From: Lachnospiraceae bacterium
GTDB lineage: Bacteria > Bacillota > Clostridia > Lachnospirales > Lachnospiraceae
Reading direction: 5' to 3'
DNA length: 5,288 bases
Assembly: GCA_009774535.1 (NCBI GenBank)
Contig: VSNY01000214.1
Coordinates: forward strand, 1 to 5,288
Of the stretch, positions 1 to 5,288 are shown piece by piece; positions within the stretch are counted from its first letter, which is position 1; each line of letters starts with the position of its first letter. Both the position numbers and the translations under genes were made by a program. Below the pieces are notes generated by a model. It searched no databases and was not told the DNA's origin. It saw only the letters and a list, made by a program, of their open reading frames with translations.

Positions 1-1125
1 CCGTGTTTTGAGTTTTGTCAGTTCCTCCCGAAGCGCTCCGCCGTTTTCCTTTTTCACGCGTTTTTCCATCGTTGCAGCTTTCTTTTTAAATTTGTTGCGC
101 TCTTCCAACAGGCCGCGGTTTTGGTGCAGCCATTTTTCCAGCGTCCAGTGCATCAGTTCATTTTGCCAGCGGCGCGCCTCTTCTTCGGTATAAGCGGTCT
201 TTTTCACTTCTCCAATCGGCAGCGTGCAGTCTTTGGTTTCTTCAATAAATGACCGGATACTGTTCGACAGCGCTTCCCTTGTGGCCAGATGTTCTTTTTT
301 GTTTTCCGGCGGATTCTGGTAGTCATACGCAATGTTTCCTTTGATAAAATCTTTGTCGGATACATGGTTGACCCAGCTGTAATACGGCGCCCACCGGGAC
401 GTATTTCCGGCGTCGTTCATATTGACAATGGACAGCACCGGCGTCTCCATCGCCAGACACGGCAGCGAGACATGCAGCCTTCTGGTTACTACAAACCTGG
501 CGTTTTGATACTGTGTCAGCGTATCTTCCACGGCTGCAAACCGCTCTTCCATCGAAGCTGCGGATTTGCGGTAATCACAGTGATGGGTCATCACGCGGAT
601 CTCCAGTCCGCTGTCTTTTAACCAAGCGCGCGCGGCTGCTTCCAGTTCCGGCTTTAAATCTACCAGACATACATACGTCCCGGCATCCGCCGTCTTTTTC
701 TGCTTCGGAAGCGTCAGTGTAATACAGCCGCTGAAATAGCAGTCAAAGCCGCGTTCCGTAAAGAAATCCAGCGTCGTCTGGTCCCTGCAGCCCACCGGGC
801 CGTTCGCGCGGAAAAAATCCCCGCCAATTCCCTGCAGCCATTCATCCTGAATCGGGGAAGCTTTCCGGTAAATCGTATAGTTATTCATATGCATGCTGAC
901 CAGCTTTGGCACAATGCATTCCGCCGGCGGCCAGTTCCACTTCTGCCACATCCACCAGGCGCTCATAATCACGCCTACCGGCTCGTTGCCCTCAGAGCGG
1001 AAAGAATCGATATTTTCCCGCTCCACCAGGTAATCCACATGCGGCAAAAACTGTGCAGATGCATATGCCTGGATATCGTCGCCCAGGTTCATCGTTGTCT
1101 TATGCATCAATACTCCATATTTCAT
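1..1125 (-). CDS. Polysaccharide pyruvyl transferase family protein, 3'-truncated by the window edge
   Basis: This frame is open for 375 codons from an ATG at 1125 to base 1 with no stop, so the C-terminus lies outside the window. A GGAGG (1131-1135) sits 5 nt before the start. Family marks seen: an N-terminal nucleotide-binding-like NLGDDIQAYA (residues 13-22) followed by FLPHVDYL; YFSGCITLTL (130-139); THH (about 190); and VVTRRLHVSLPCLAMETPV (212-230), which matches the R-x-H plus 'G/E-T-P-V' block typical of this fold. Known members transfer pyruvate from phosphoenolpyruvate onto sugars of surface polymers as a ketal, but many relatives are uncharacterised. Residues 316-375 are highly charged, rich in E, K and L, and look like a long helix or coiled coil; the core domain seems to end before them. 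No signal peptide or membrane segment is seen, so it probably acts in the cytoplasm. It is fourth in the operon, 38 nt after the SDR gene. The family call is firm; the substrate, and even true pyruvyl transfer, are inferred. Confidence 0.9.
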   Translation of the reverse strand, partial: MKYGVLMHKTTMNLGDDIQAYASAQFLPHVDYLVERENIDSFRSEGNEPVGVIMSAWWMWQKWNWPPAECIVPKLVSMHMNNYTIYRKASPIQDEWLQGIGGDFFRANGPVGCRDQTTLDFFTERGFDCYFSGCITLTLPKQKKTADAGTYVCLVDLKPELEAAARAWLKDSGLEIRVMTHHCDYRKSAASMEERFAAVEDTLTQYQNARFVVTRRLHVSLPCLAMETPVLSIVNMNDAGNTSRWAPYYSWVNHVSDKDFIKGNIAYDYQNPPENKKEHLATREALSNSIRSFIEETKDCTLPIGEVKKTAYTEEEARRWQNELMHWTLEKWLHQNRGLLEERNKFKKKAATMEKRVKKENGGALREELTKLKTR

Positions 1126-1163
1126 CGCTGCCTCCATTCTGCCGTATTTTTACAGCATATTTA

Positions 1164-2291
1164 TTATCCATTATTAGGATCAATTGTCATACTTTTTGCA
1201 AGGCGGGTAAACATTTCACGCAGATTCACCGTCGGTTTCCATCCGAGCGCCATCAGCCTGCTGCTGTCCAGCGCAATCACCATTTCCGGATTATAGCCAA
1301 ACGACGCCAAATCCTGCGGCAGATCAAACGTCACATGGATACCGGACTGCGGAAACGTATCGCACACCAGCTGCGCCATATCCGCAATTGATATTTTGGT
1401 ATCCATATTGGTCACATTGTAGGCCGTCCCTGCTTCCCCTTTCAAAAGAATCAGCAGCATCGCCGCCACAGCATCTCTCGTATAGCAATAGCTGCGCACA
1501 GTCTGTCCTTTCGTATGCAATACAATATCCTTTTTTTCCAGCGCGCATCTTGCAAATTCCGCAAATACCCGTCCGTCCGCATAATCCACGCCTGCACCGA
1601 ACGTCTGGGAAAGTCTTGCGATTTTTACCGGAACCTCGTACTGCGACGCATAAGAGGCACAAATACATTCTACCATACGCTTGCCTTCGGAATAGCTGCT
1701 GCGCACCGAAAGCGGATCGATGTATCCGCTGTAAGATTCGGTAATCAAGCCCGCATCAGCCGCCGGAGTTCCATACACTTCCAGCGAAGACAGATATAAA
1801 AATCCCTGCACCCGCCTTAATTTCGCAAATTCCAGCATATTAACCGTACCGTTGATCGCTGTCGCAATCGTCTCTACCGGATTGGATACAAAATACCGGG
1901 AACTCGTAGCGCTTGCGCCGTGAACAATATAATCCACCTGTCCGGCACACTCAATTTTTTGTGTTACATCACCATATACCAGTTGCAGATCGTCCCGTAC
2001 CAGCAGCCCGCCGTATACTTTCTGCGCCTTTTCCTTGCTGCGGACCAGCGCCAGTATCCGGATATTCGTGCCGTAATGACGGTTGTTGCATAAAAGCGTC
2101 TTTACGATTTGGGAGCCAAGCAGTCCCGTTGCGCCAGTTACAAATACCGTTTTCCCTTTCAAAAGCCCGAATGGAATCGAATCGTCCTGCGCGAGCAGTT
2201 CCAAATCTTCCTGCAGCACATCGTCCCATGGACTTTCCAGAATCATGCGCGGTACGCCGCTGTTGCGGTCCGCAGCCGATTGATTTTCCAA
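1164..2291 (-). CDS. NAD-dependent epimerase/dehydratase (extended SDR) with an N-terminal extension
   Basis: A 375-residue protein of the extended short-chain dehydrogenase/reductase family. The Rossmann dinucleotide loop is GATGLLG at residues 53-59, preceded by a beta strand (KTVFVT). Further marks are VYGDV (105-109), HGAS (124-127), the catalytic Ser region LSSLEVYG (167-174) and the YxxxK pair at Y200 and K204. These residues are all present, so it should be an active NAD(P)-dependent sugar or polyol-phosphate enzyme, either epimerase, dehydratase or reductase; the substrate cannot be read from sequence. About 45 residues precede the Rossmann strand, more than in typical GalE-like proteins, with an acidic stretch (DDVLQEDLELLAQDD). 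The start chosen is a TTG, 9 nt after a strong GGAGG; M16 would be the next ATG but has no ribosome site. It follows the cytidylyltransferase gene by 35 nt and may provide that enzyme's substrate or modify its product (inference). Confidence 0.9.
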   Translation of the reverse strand: MENQSAADRNSGVPRMILESPWDDVLQEDLELLAQDDSIPFGLLKGKTVFVTGATGLLGSQIVKTLLCNNRHYGTNIRILALVRSKEKAQKVYGGLLVRDDLQLVYGDVTQKIECAGQVDYIVHGASATSSRYFVSNPVETIATAINGTVNMLEFAKLRRVQGFLYLSSLEVYGTPAADAGLITESYSGYIDPLSVRSSYSEGKRMVECICASYASQYEVPVKIARLSQTFGAGVDYADGRVFAEFARCALEKKDIVLHTKGQTVRSYCYTRDAVAAMLLILLKGEAGTAYNVTNMDTKISIADMAQLVCDTFPQSGIHVTFDLPQDLASFGYNPEMVIALDSSRLMALGWKPTVNLREMFTRLAKSMTIDPNNG

Positions 2292-2305
2292 TTTTTTATT
2301 CCTCC
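2289..2305 (-). promoter_or_regulatory. Ribosome binding site supporting a TTG start for the SDR gene
   Basis: On the minus strand GGAGG (2301-2305) is followed by 9 A/T-rich bases and then TTG (2291-2289), in frame with the SDR. No in-frame ATG exists before codon 16, and the sequence just upstream of that ATG (GCGTACCGCGC) has no purine-rich site. The ATG overlapping the ribosome site itself reads ATG-GAG-GAA-TAA and cannot be the start. TTG starts usually lower initiation, which could tune this enzyme below its neighbours (inference). Confidence 0.7.
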
Positions 2306-2326
2306 ATTTTGATGCGAATTTTATAT

Positions 2327-3100
2327 TTACGAACGTTTCCGATGCTTATTCATCCGCGTTTCAATCCGGTTCGTGATCCCCAGTCCGAACGCCTGTTCAT
2401 TTTCCTTATACTGCAGCAGCGCCCGGAACATATAGACATCTTCCGGCGTGGTTACTTTGATATTGCCGCGGTTGCCCGGCACCATATGTGCTTCTATGCC
2501 CTGGCTGCGGATAATCGTGCATGCATCCACCATATTTTCATAACGCTCCGGCCGCTTGCGGACTTCATCATGCGCCGCAAGAATATCCTTTAAATAAAAG
2601 CTCTGCGGCGCCTGTGCCGCGAACGTATCCTTACGGTAAGGAACCGATTCCACACACTCCCCGTCACGGCTTAACAGGATCGTCTCATAGCAGGCCGTAC
2701 ACGTAATCGCATTGCCGCTTTTTTTCACACCCGCGATATTATTTGAAATTACCTCATAAGACACAAACGGACGCACGCCGTCATGCAGCAGCACAATGGA
2801 GTCTTTCGGATTTTCCGATTCCGCTTTTTTCAGGGCGTTGTAAATGGAATCCTGCGCGGTCAGCCCGCCCGGGATAATCGCCGCTGTCTTGTGCAGACGG
2901 TATTCATCTACAAGTTCCTGCATATATCCGATATAATCTTCCAGCACGGATATATAGATTTTATCAATTTCATCATGATACTGAAATAACTGCAGCGTAT
3001 GCACAATCACCGGTTTTCCGTTAATTTCCAGAAACTGCTTCGGAATGCCGGAGCCCATGCGGACCCCGCTCCCTCCTGCAAAAATAATAGCTATATTCAT
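2327..3100 (-). CDS. tarI: IspD/TarI-type cytidylyltransferase, probably CDP-ribitol (polyol) pyrophosphorylase
   Basis: A 257-residue nucleotidyltransferase that couples CTP with a sugar-alcohol phosphate to give a CDP-alditol and pyrophosphate. Seen in order: the CTP-binding loop AGGSGVRMGSGIPKQF (8-23), with R14 and K21 in the positions of the essential basic residues of IspD; GGLTAQDSIYNAL (78-90); HDGVRPF (106-112), the counterpart of HDAARP in IspD; APQSFY (164-169); and K215 with TTPED (217-221). It ends in a basic tail (about 241-257) beyond the usual 235-240 residues. The same fold serves isoprenoid synthesis (IspD, methylerythritol phosphate). I favour TarI because it lies between a CDP-glycerol transferase family gene and an SDR in a surface-polymer operon, and no ispF is present. 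The true alditol (ribitol, or another) is not determined. AGGAGG (3113-3118) precedes the ATG by 12 nt, and the ATG overlaps the stop of a possible small ORF by ATGA. Confidence 0.85.
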   Translation of the reverse strand: MNIAIIFAGGSGVRMGSGIPKQFLEINGKPVIVHTLQLFQYHDEIDKIYISVLEDYIGYMQELVDEYRLHKTAAIIPGGLTAQDSIYNALKKAESENPKDSIVLLHDGVRPFVSYEVISNNIAGVKKSGNAITCTACYETILLSRDGECVESVPYRKDTFAAQAPQSFYLKDILAAHDEVRKRPERYENMVDACTIIRSQGIEAHMVPGNRGNIKVTTPEDVYMFRALLQYKENEQAFGLGITNRIETRMNKHRKRS

Positions 3101-3168
3101 ATCGTCATTTTTCCTCCTGACCGTAACTGATGATTTACCAATCCATCCCTGGCAAATTTATCCAGCAT
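3097..3168 (-). CDS. Possible 23-codon small ORF coupled to the cytidylyltransferase start (speculative)
   Basis: In the 96-nt gap between the first two large genes, an ATG at 3168 opens a frame of 23 codons (begins MLDKFARDGLV) ending in TGA at 3099-3097. This stop overlaps the cytidylyltransferase ATG as ATGA, the classic arrangement for translational coupling. A GAGG lies 9 nt before the ATG. The AGGAGG that serves the downstream gene is inside this frame and sits 12 nt from the downstream ATG, longer than ideal, so re-initiation after the small ORF would make sense. The frame is also open well upstream, into the end of the preceding gene (to about 3267), so it could be chance or a remnant. 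No domain is recognised. Confidence 0.3.
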   Translation of the reverse strand: MLDKFARDGLVNHQLRSGGKMTI

Positions 3169-3196
3169 GCGCAAGATCCTCTTTATCAGCCTTGCG

Positions 3197-4945
3197 TCAG
3201 CTTTCCGCCGGTTTAAAATCAAGCGTTTCCAGCTCTTTGTTAATCGCTGCGTCCGCTGCCAGGTCCTTTTTCACCGTATCCGGCATCTGCCCTAAAAGAA
3301 TCCAGTCAATCACCCGGTCGGATGCATGGCTATCAATATAATCAAAATGTTTTTCCACATACTCTTCTACTTTTGGATAATCAAAATCTTCCGCCGCGAT
3401 CGCTGTCAGCACTTCGTCAAACGTATGGCAGATTTTTCCCGGCGCGGATTCTTCATATGGCCGGTGGAACCCTCTCGAAAAAGAATATTGGATTTCATCA
3501 AATGCAAAAAATAGCATTGGCTTTTTCATCAGGGAATATTCAAAAATATTGGAAGAATAATCCGTAATCAAAAGTTCTGTAATATAAAACAGGTCGTTGA
3601 TATTCGGATACCTGCCCACATCCGCAAACCGGTCTTTATAAGGTTCCGGAATCGGCACCTCTGACGCCACCCACGGATGCATTTTAAATAGCACTACATA
3701 ATCCTTGCCGCACAGCTCATAAAGACGCTTAAAGTCAATCAGCTCATACGGATAATGCGCATTCGCCTTATTCGTCCCCCGATACGTCGGCGCAAACAAA
3801 ATCACCTTTTTCCCTTTGCACATTGGATATTTATCATACAGTTCCCTGGTCTTCCGGCGGCGGTAATCTTCGTCTAAAAACTCATCAATACGCGGCATCC
3901 CGGTCGGAAGCACCTGGGAATCATTAATGCCCCATACTTCGGAAAAGAAATGCGCAATGTGTTTCGATCCGGAAATCCCATATTTATACTGTCTGTGGCA
4001 GCTGTACGGCGCCGGACAGCCAATATGCCCCCACCTGCTGTAGCCGGATGATTTAAATCCCGCCCCCGCGTGCCACAGCTGGATCAGCGTCGTATCCTTG
4101 TCTACGATCAGCCAGTCCAACACCGGTGCATGATCGTCCAGGAAAATAAAATCAGCCATCGCCATTTTCTTAAGCATGTCCATCCAGCTCTTAATCCCCT
4201 GGCGCGGATTCGTCACGGATGAACGGTACGATTCCACAATGATATAATCTTTGTCCATGCCGCGCGCAAGCATACGGTCTTTCACCGCTTTTAAATTGGT
4301 GCTGATGCTTGTGCTTTGTTCCGACATAAACATCACAACCGGCTTTTTGCTCCTATGCTTATATTTTTTCCGGTATTTCCAATACATATCCACTTTTAAC
4401 GGCTTATTCATCTTGGAGTATTTCTTAATCAGCTGTTCTTTCGGATGAAAACCCTTCTTTGCCGCATGCACAACCGGGGCGCTGATCCCGGTACGGCCCC
4501 CTGCAAGCACATACATAATAAACGGCAGCCCTTCATCGCCTTCTGTCACATAAAATGTCACGGAATATACTTTTGCGCGCCCGCCGTACAAAAAATTCCT
4601 GGAAGCGCTGCTCATTTCCTTTACGAGTGATTCCGCAATTTCGGCCTTTGCCATCTGGCGATTTTTCTGGCAGATAATCATGGAATAAGTCCCTTGCGGC
4701 AGGCACAGCCCGGTGCCGGGATTGGTAACATTGATCCGAAGCTTGTAAATATTTCCTTCGATGCCTGTGATCTGCAGTTTCGCTTTTGGCTCAAACAGGC
4801 CGTTGATCATGTAAAAGGACAGTTTGCTCTCTGTATCCGCCCCCTGCGCGAAAGTGACCTCCACTTCCATATGAAGCCAGATGCGTTCCCATGTCAGCTT
4901 TCTTACTCTGGCAGTGATCTGGCGTTTGTCTATCAGATTCTCCAT
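3197..4945 (-). CDS. CDP-glycerol glycerophosphotransferase family protein (TagF/TagB-like)
   Basis: A 582-residue teichoic-acid-type polymerase or priming transferase, which moves a glycerol (or ribitol) phosphate from its CDP carrier to a membrane-linked acceptor at the inner face of the membrane. Residues about 1-180 form a beta-rich N-terminal region; the Glyphos_transf domain covers about 200-550. Motifs: LWHAGAGFKSSGYSRWG (290-306), the WHG-type acceptor/catalytic block with H292; GMPRIDEFL (349-357); FAPTYRG (384-390); FKMHPW (420-425) with H423, the second conserved histidine; and ITDYSSNIFEY (460-470) followed by KPMLFFAFDEIQY, which fits the CDP-binding part. All key motifs are intact. 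The third residue of the usual WHG is Ala here. The last ~35 residues form a charged tail. The ATG at 4945 follows AAGGAG (4957-4962) by 11 nt. First gene of the operon. No transmembrane segment is seen; association with the membrane would be peripheral. Whether it adds glycerol or ribitol phosphate, once or processively, is not readable. Confidence 0.93.
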   Translation of the reverse strand: MENLIDKRQITARVRKLTWERIWLHMEVEVTFAQGADTESKLSFYMINGLFEPKAKLQITGIEGNIYKLRINVTNPGTGLCLPQGTYSMIICQKNRQMAKAEIAESLVKEMSSASRNFLYGGRAKVYSVTFYVTEGDEGLPFIMYVLAGGRTGISAPVVHAAKKGFHPKEQLIKKYSKMNKPLKVDMYWKYRKKYKHRSKKPVVMFMSEQSTSISTNLKAVKDRMLARGMDKDYIIVESYRSSVTNPRQGIKSWMDMLKKMAMADFIFLDDHAPVLDWLIVDKDTTLIQLWHAGAGFKSSGYSRWGHIGCPAPYSCHRQYKYGISGSKHIAHFFSEVWGINDSQVLPTGMPRIDEFLDEDYRRRKTRELYDKYPMCKGKKVILFAPTYRGTNKANAHYPYELIDFKRLYELCGKDYVVLFKMHPWVASEVPIPEPYKDRFADVGRYPNINDLFYITELLITDYSSNIFEYSLMKKPMLFFAFDEIQYSFSRGFHRPYEESAPGKICHTFDEVLTAIAAEDFDYPKVEEYVEKHFDYIDSHASDRVIDWILLGQMPDTVKKDLAADAAINKELETLDFKPAES

Positions 4946-4960
4946 GCTAGTCTAATCTCC

Positions 4961-5029
4961 TTATGTTAATGCTGAATTAAATATTTTGTATTTTTGCACT
5001 GGTTTTTCAATAACATATTGGTGCATCAT
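4961..5029 (-). CDS. Possible 22-residue leader ORF ahead of the first gene (speculative)
   Basis: Within the predicted transcript leader, ATGATG (5029-5024) opens a 22-codon frame (begins MMHQYVIEKPV) ending in TAA at 4963-4961. The stop overlaps the AAGGAG ribosome site of the glycerophosphotransferase gene, so ribosomes finishing the leader could affect initiation there. No good ribosome site precedes the ATG pair, and the A/T-rich sequence makes a chance ORF of this size plausible. No run of one amino acid typical of attenuation peptides is seen. Confidence 0.22.
   Translation of the reverse strand: MMHQYVIEKPVQKYKIFNSALT
4995..5025 (-). repeat. Nested inverted repeat in the operon leader
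   Basis: An inner perfect repeat CAATA-3 nt-TATTG (5008-5020) lies within an outer TGCAC/GTGCA pair (4995-4999 and 5021-5025), with an 8-nt bulge on one side. It falls in the predicted 5' leader, between the promoter and the first ribosome site. The stems are short and A/T-rich and there is no adjoining U run on the transcript, so it is not a typical terminator. Confidence 0.4.
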
Positions 5030-5033
5030 TTCT

Positions 5034-5052
5034 GCATACGGGATGGGTATGC
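5034..5052 (-). repeat. Hairpin-forming inverted repeat in the operon leader
   Basis: GCATAC (5034-5039) and GTATGC (5047-5052) form a perfect 6-bp stem with a 7-nt loop. On the transcript it lies about 18 nt downstream of the predicted start site. It could stabilise the 5' end of the mRNA or serve as a protein-binding site; a dyad just downstream of a promoter is also a usual operator position. Function is inferred only. Confidence 0.5.
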
Positions 5053-5076
5053 GGTGTTTTTTACATAATTGGGTTT

Positions 5077-5105
5077 ATTATAACAGAAAATGGAAAGATT
5101 AGCAA
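5077..5105 (-). promoter_or_regulatory. Sigma-A-type promoter of the operon, with extended -10
   Basis: On the minus strand the -10 is a perfect TATAAT (5082-5077) preceded by TGT, giving the extended TGnTATAAT form. The -35 is TTGCTA (5105-5100), four of six matches to TTGACA, with an ideal 17-nt spacer. Transcription should start near 5070, giving a leader of about 125 nt before the glycerophosphotransferase ATG. It points into the operon, and no other promoter of this quality is seen in the short gaps between the genes, so the four genes are probably co-transcribed. Confidence 0.82.
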
Positions 5106-5204
5106 TCGGGGAAGTTTTTACATTTTTTTTGGGGAAAATGCGGATGGTTTATGGAAGTTGTCAAACGGTTTGGGTTTTTTTGATTGCCGGACGACGCTGC
5201 GGGC

Positions 5205-5248
5205 GGGGGGGGGGGGGGCCACGGAGGGCCCCCCCCCCCCCCCCCCCC
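5205..5248. repeat. G14 and C20 homopolymer tracts, self-complementary
   Basis: Fourteen G (5205-5218) are followed by ten bases (CCACGGAGGG) and twenty C (5229-5248). The two tracts are complementary and could fold into a G:C stem of 14 bp with a 10-nt loop. Such a pair is unlike anything else in the window and lies within 40-85 bases of its end. A sequencing or assembly artefact at a contig end is the simplest explanation; a real slippage-prone tract is possible. Confidence 0.75.
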
Positions 5249-5288
5249 GAGCGAGTTTGGGATGAGTATATTAAAAAAAAGGGAGGTT

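Larger units (their letters stand above)
4946..5288. other. Gene-free upstream region of the operon
   Basis: These 343 bases hold no established coding sequence on either strand. From right to left they contain the window edge with a purine-rich A8GGGAGG, a C20/G14 homopolymer pair, about 90 bases of mixed noncoding sequence with short T and A runs, a promoter on the minus strand, and an AT-rich structured leader reaching the first gene. The GGGAGG at 5281-5286 could be a ribosome site for a plus-strand gene beyond the edge, but nothing here proves one. Confidence 0.7.

Noticed and set aside
889..1391. Plus-strand open frames of 110-226 codons opposite the minus-strand genes
   Set aside because: They overlap genes with clear family motifs on the other strand, show no recognisable domains, and mostly lack ribosome sites; they are antisense shadows.
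1324..1668. 114-codon minus-strand frame inside the SDR gene
   Set aside because: Out-of-frame within a gene with intact catalytic motifs; low-complexity Cys/Gly/Arg-rich product with no family likeness.
2327..3100. Assignment as housekeeping IspD of isoprenoid synthesis
   Set aside because: The motifs are shared, but the surface-polymer neighbours and the lack of ispF favour a TarI-type role; not excluded by sequence alone.
3101..3199. Frameshifted C-terminus of the glycerophosphotransferase
   Set aside because: The protein already runs past the end of the transferase domain with a plausible tail and stop at 3197, so no frameshift is needed; the alternative frame is listed as a possible small ORF instead.
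5162..5181. CAAACGGTTTG palindrome followed by a T7 run, like a plus-strand terminator
   Set aside because: The stem is only 4 bp with a 3-nt loop, and no plus-strand gene precedes it; too weak for an intrinsic terminator.
5205..5248. Homopolymer tracts as a phase-variation switch or G-quadruplex
   Set aside because: No reading frame or promoter spacing depends on the tracts (the promoter lies 100 bases away), and their position at the sequence end favours an artefact.
5262..5288. Plus-strand ATG with nine open codons running off the edge
   Set aside because: Too short, no ribosome site before it, next to suspect homopolymers; the GGGAGG inside it would fit better as a ribosome site for something further right, which cannot be seen.

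Overview
The window carries four genes, all on the minus strand, head to tail with short gaps. They look like the start of a cell-surface polymer operon that builds a polyol-phosphate (teichoic-acid-like or capsular) glycan. Read in the direction of transcription, from high to low coordinates, they are: a CDP-glycerol glycerophosphotransferase family protein (4945-3197), an IspD/TarI-type cytidylyltransferase (3100-2327), an extended short-chain dehydrogenase of the NAD-dependent epimerase/dehydratase family (2291-1164), and a polysaccharide pyruvyl transferase family protein (1125 to beyond base 1, so 3'-truncated by the window edge).

The organism is most likely a Gram-positive member of the Bacillota. 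The reasons are canonical GGAGG-type ribosome sites before every gene, a textbook extended -10 promoter, an AT-rich leader beside roughly half-GC coding DNA, and a teichoic-acid-type gene set. The wording of several motifs (WHAG for the usual WHG, FSGC-TLTL in the pyruvyl transferase relative, and an SDR with an N-terminal extension) reminds me of gut Clostridia such as Lachnospiraceae. That placement is recollection, not a computed result.

The likely division of labour is as follows. The cytidylyltransferase makes a CDP-activated polyol (CDP-ribitol, or another alditol). The SDR may supply or modify the polyol phosphate or sugar. The large transferase moves a polyol phosphate from its CDP carrier onto a membrane-linked acceptor or growing chain. 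The pyruvyl transferase relative may decorate the polymer with a pyruvate ketal. The usual partner of TarI, the zinc-dependent alcohol dehydrogenase TarJ, is absent from the window, and the SDR sits in its place.

The right-hand 343 bases (4946-5288) hold no established gene. They contain a good sigma-A-type promoter (5077-5105, minus strand), a leader of about 125 nt with two inverted repeats and a possible 22-codon leader ORF whose stop overlaps the ribosome site of the first gene, and near the edge an odd G14 and C20 homopolymer pair that may be an assembly artefact. A second possible small ORF (3168-3097) lies in the gap before the cytidylyltransferase gene and overlaps its start by ATGA. 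I see no RNA gene, CRISPR array, insertion sequence or convincing terminator. No wholly new system is evident. The best leads are the SDR in the TarJ position, the two coupled small ORFs and the unfinished C-terminus of the pyruvyl transferase relative.
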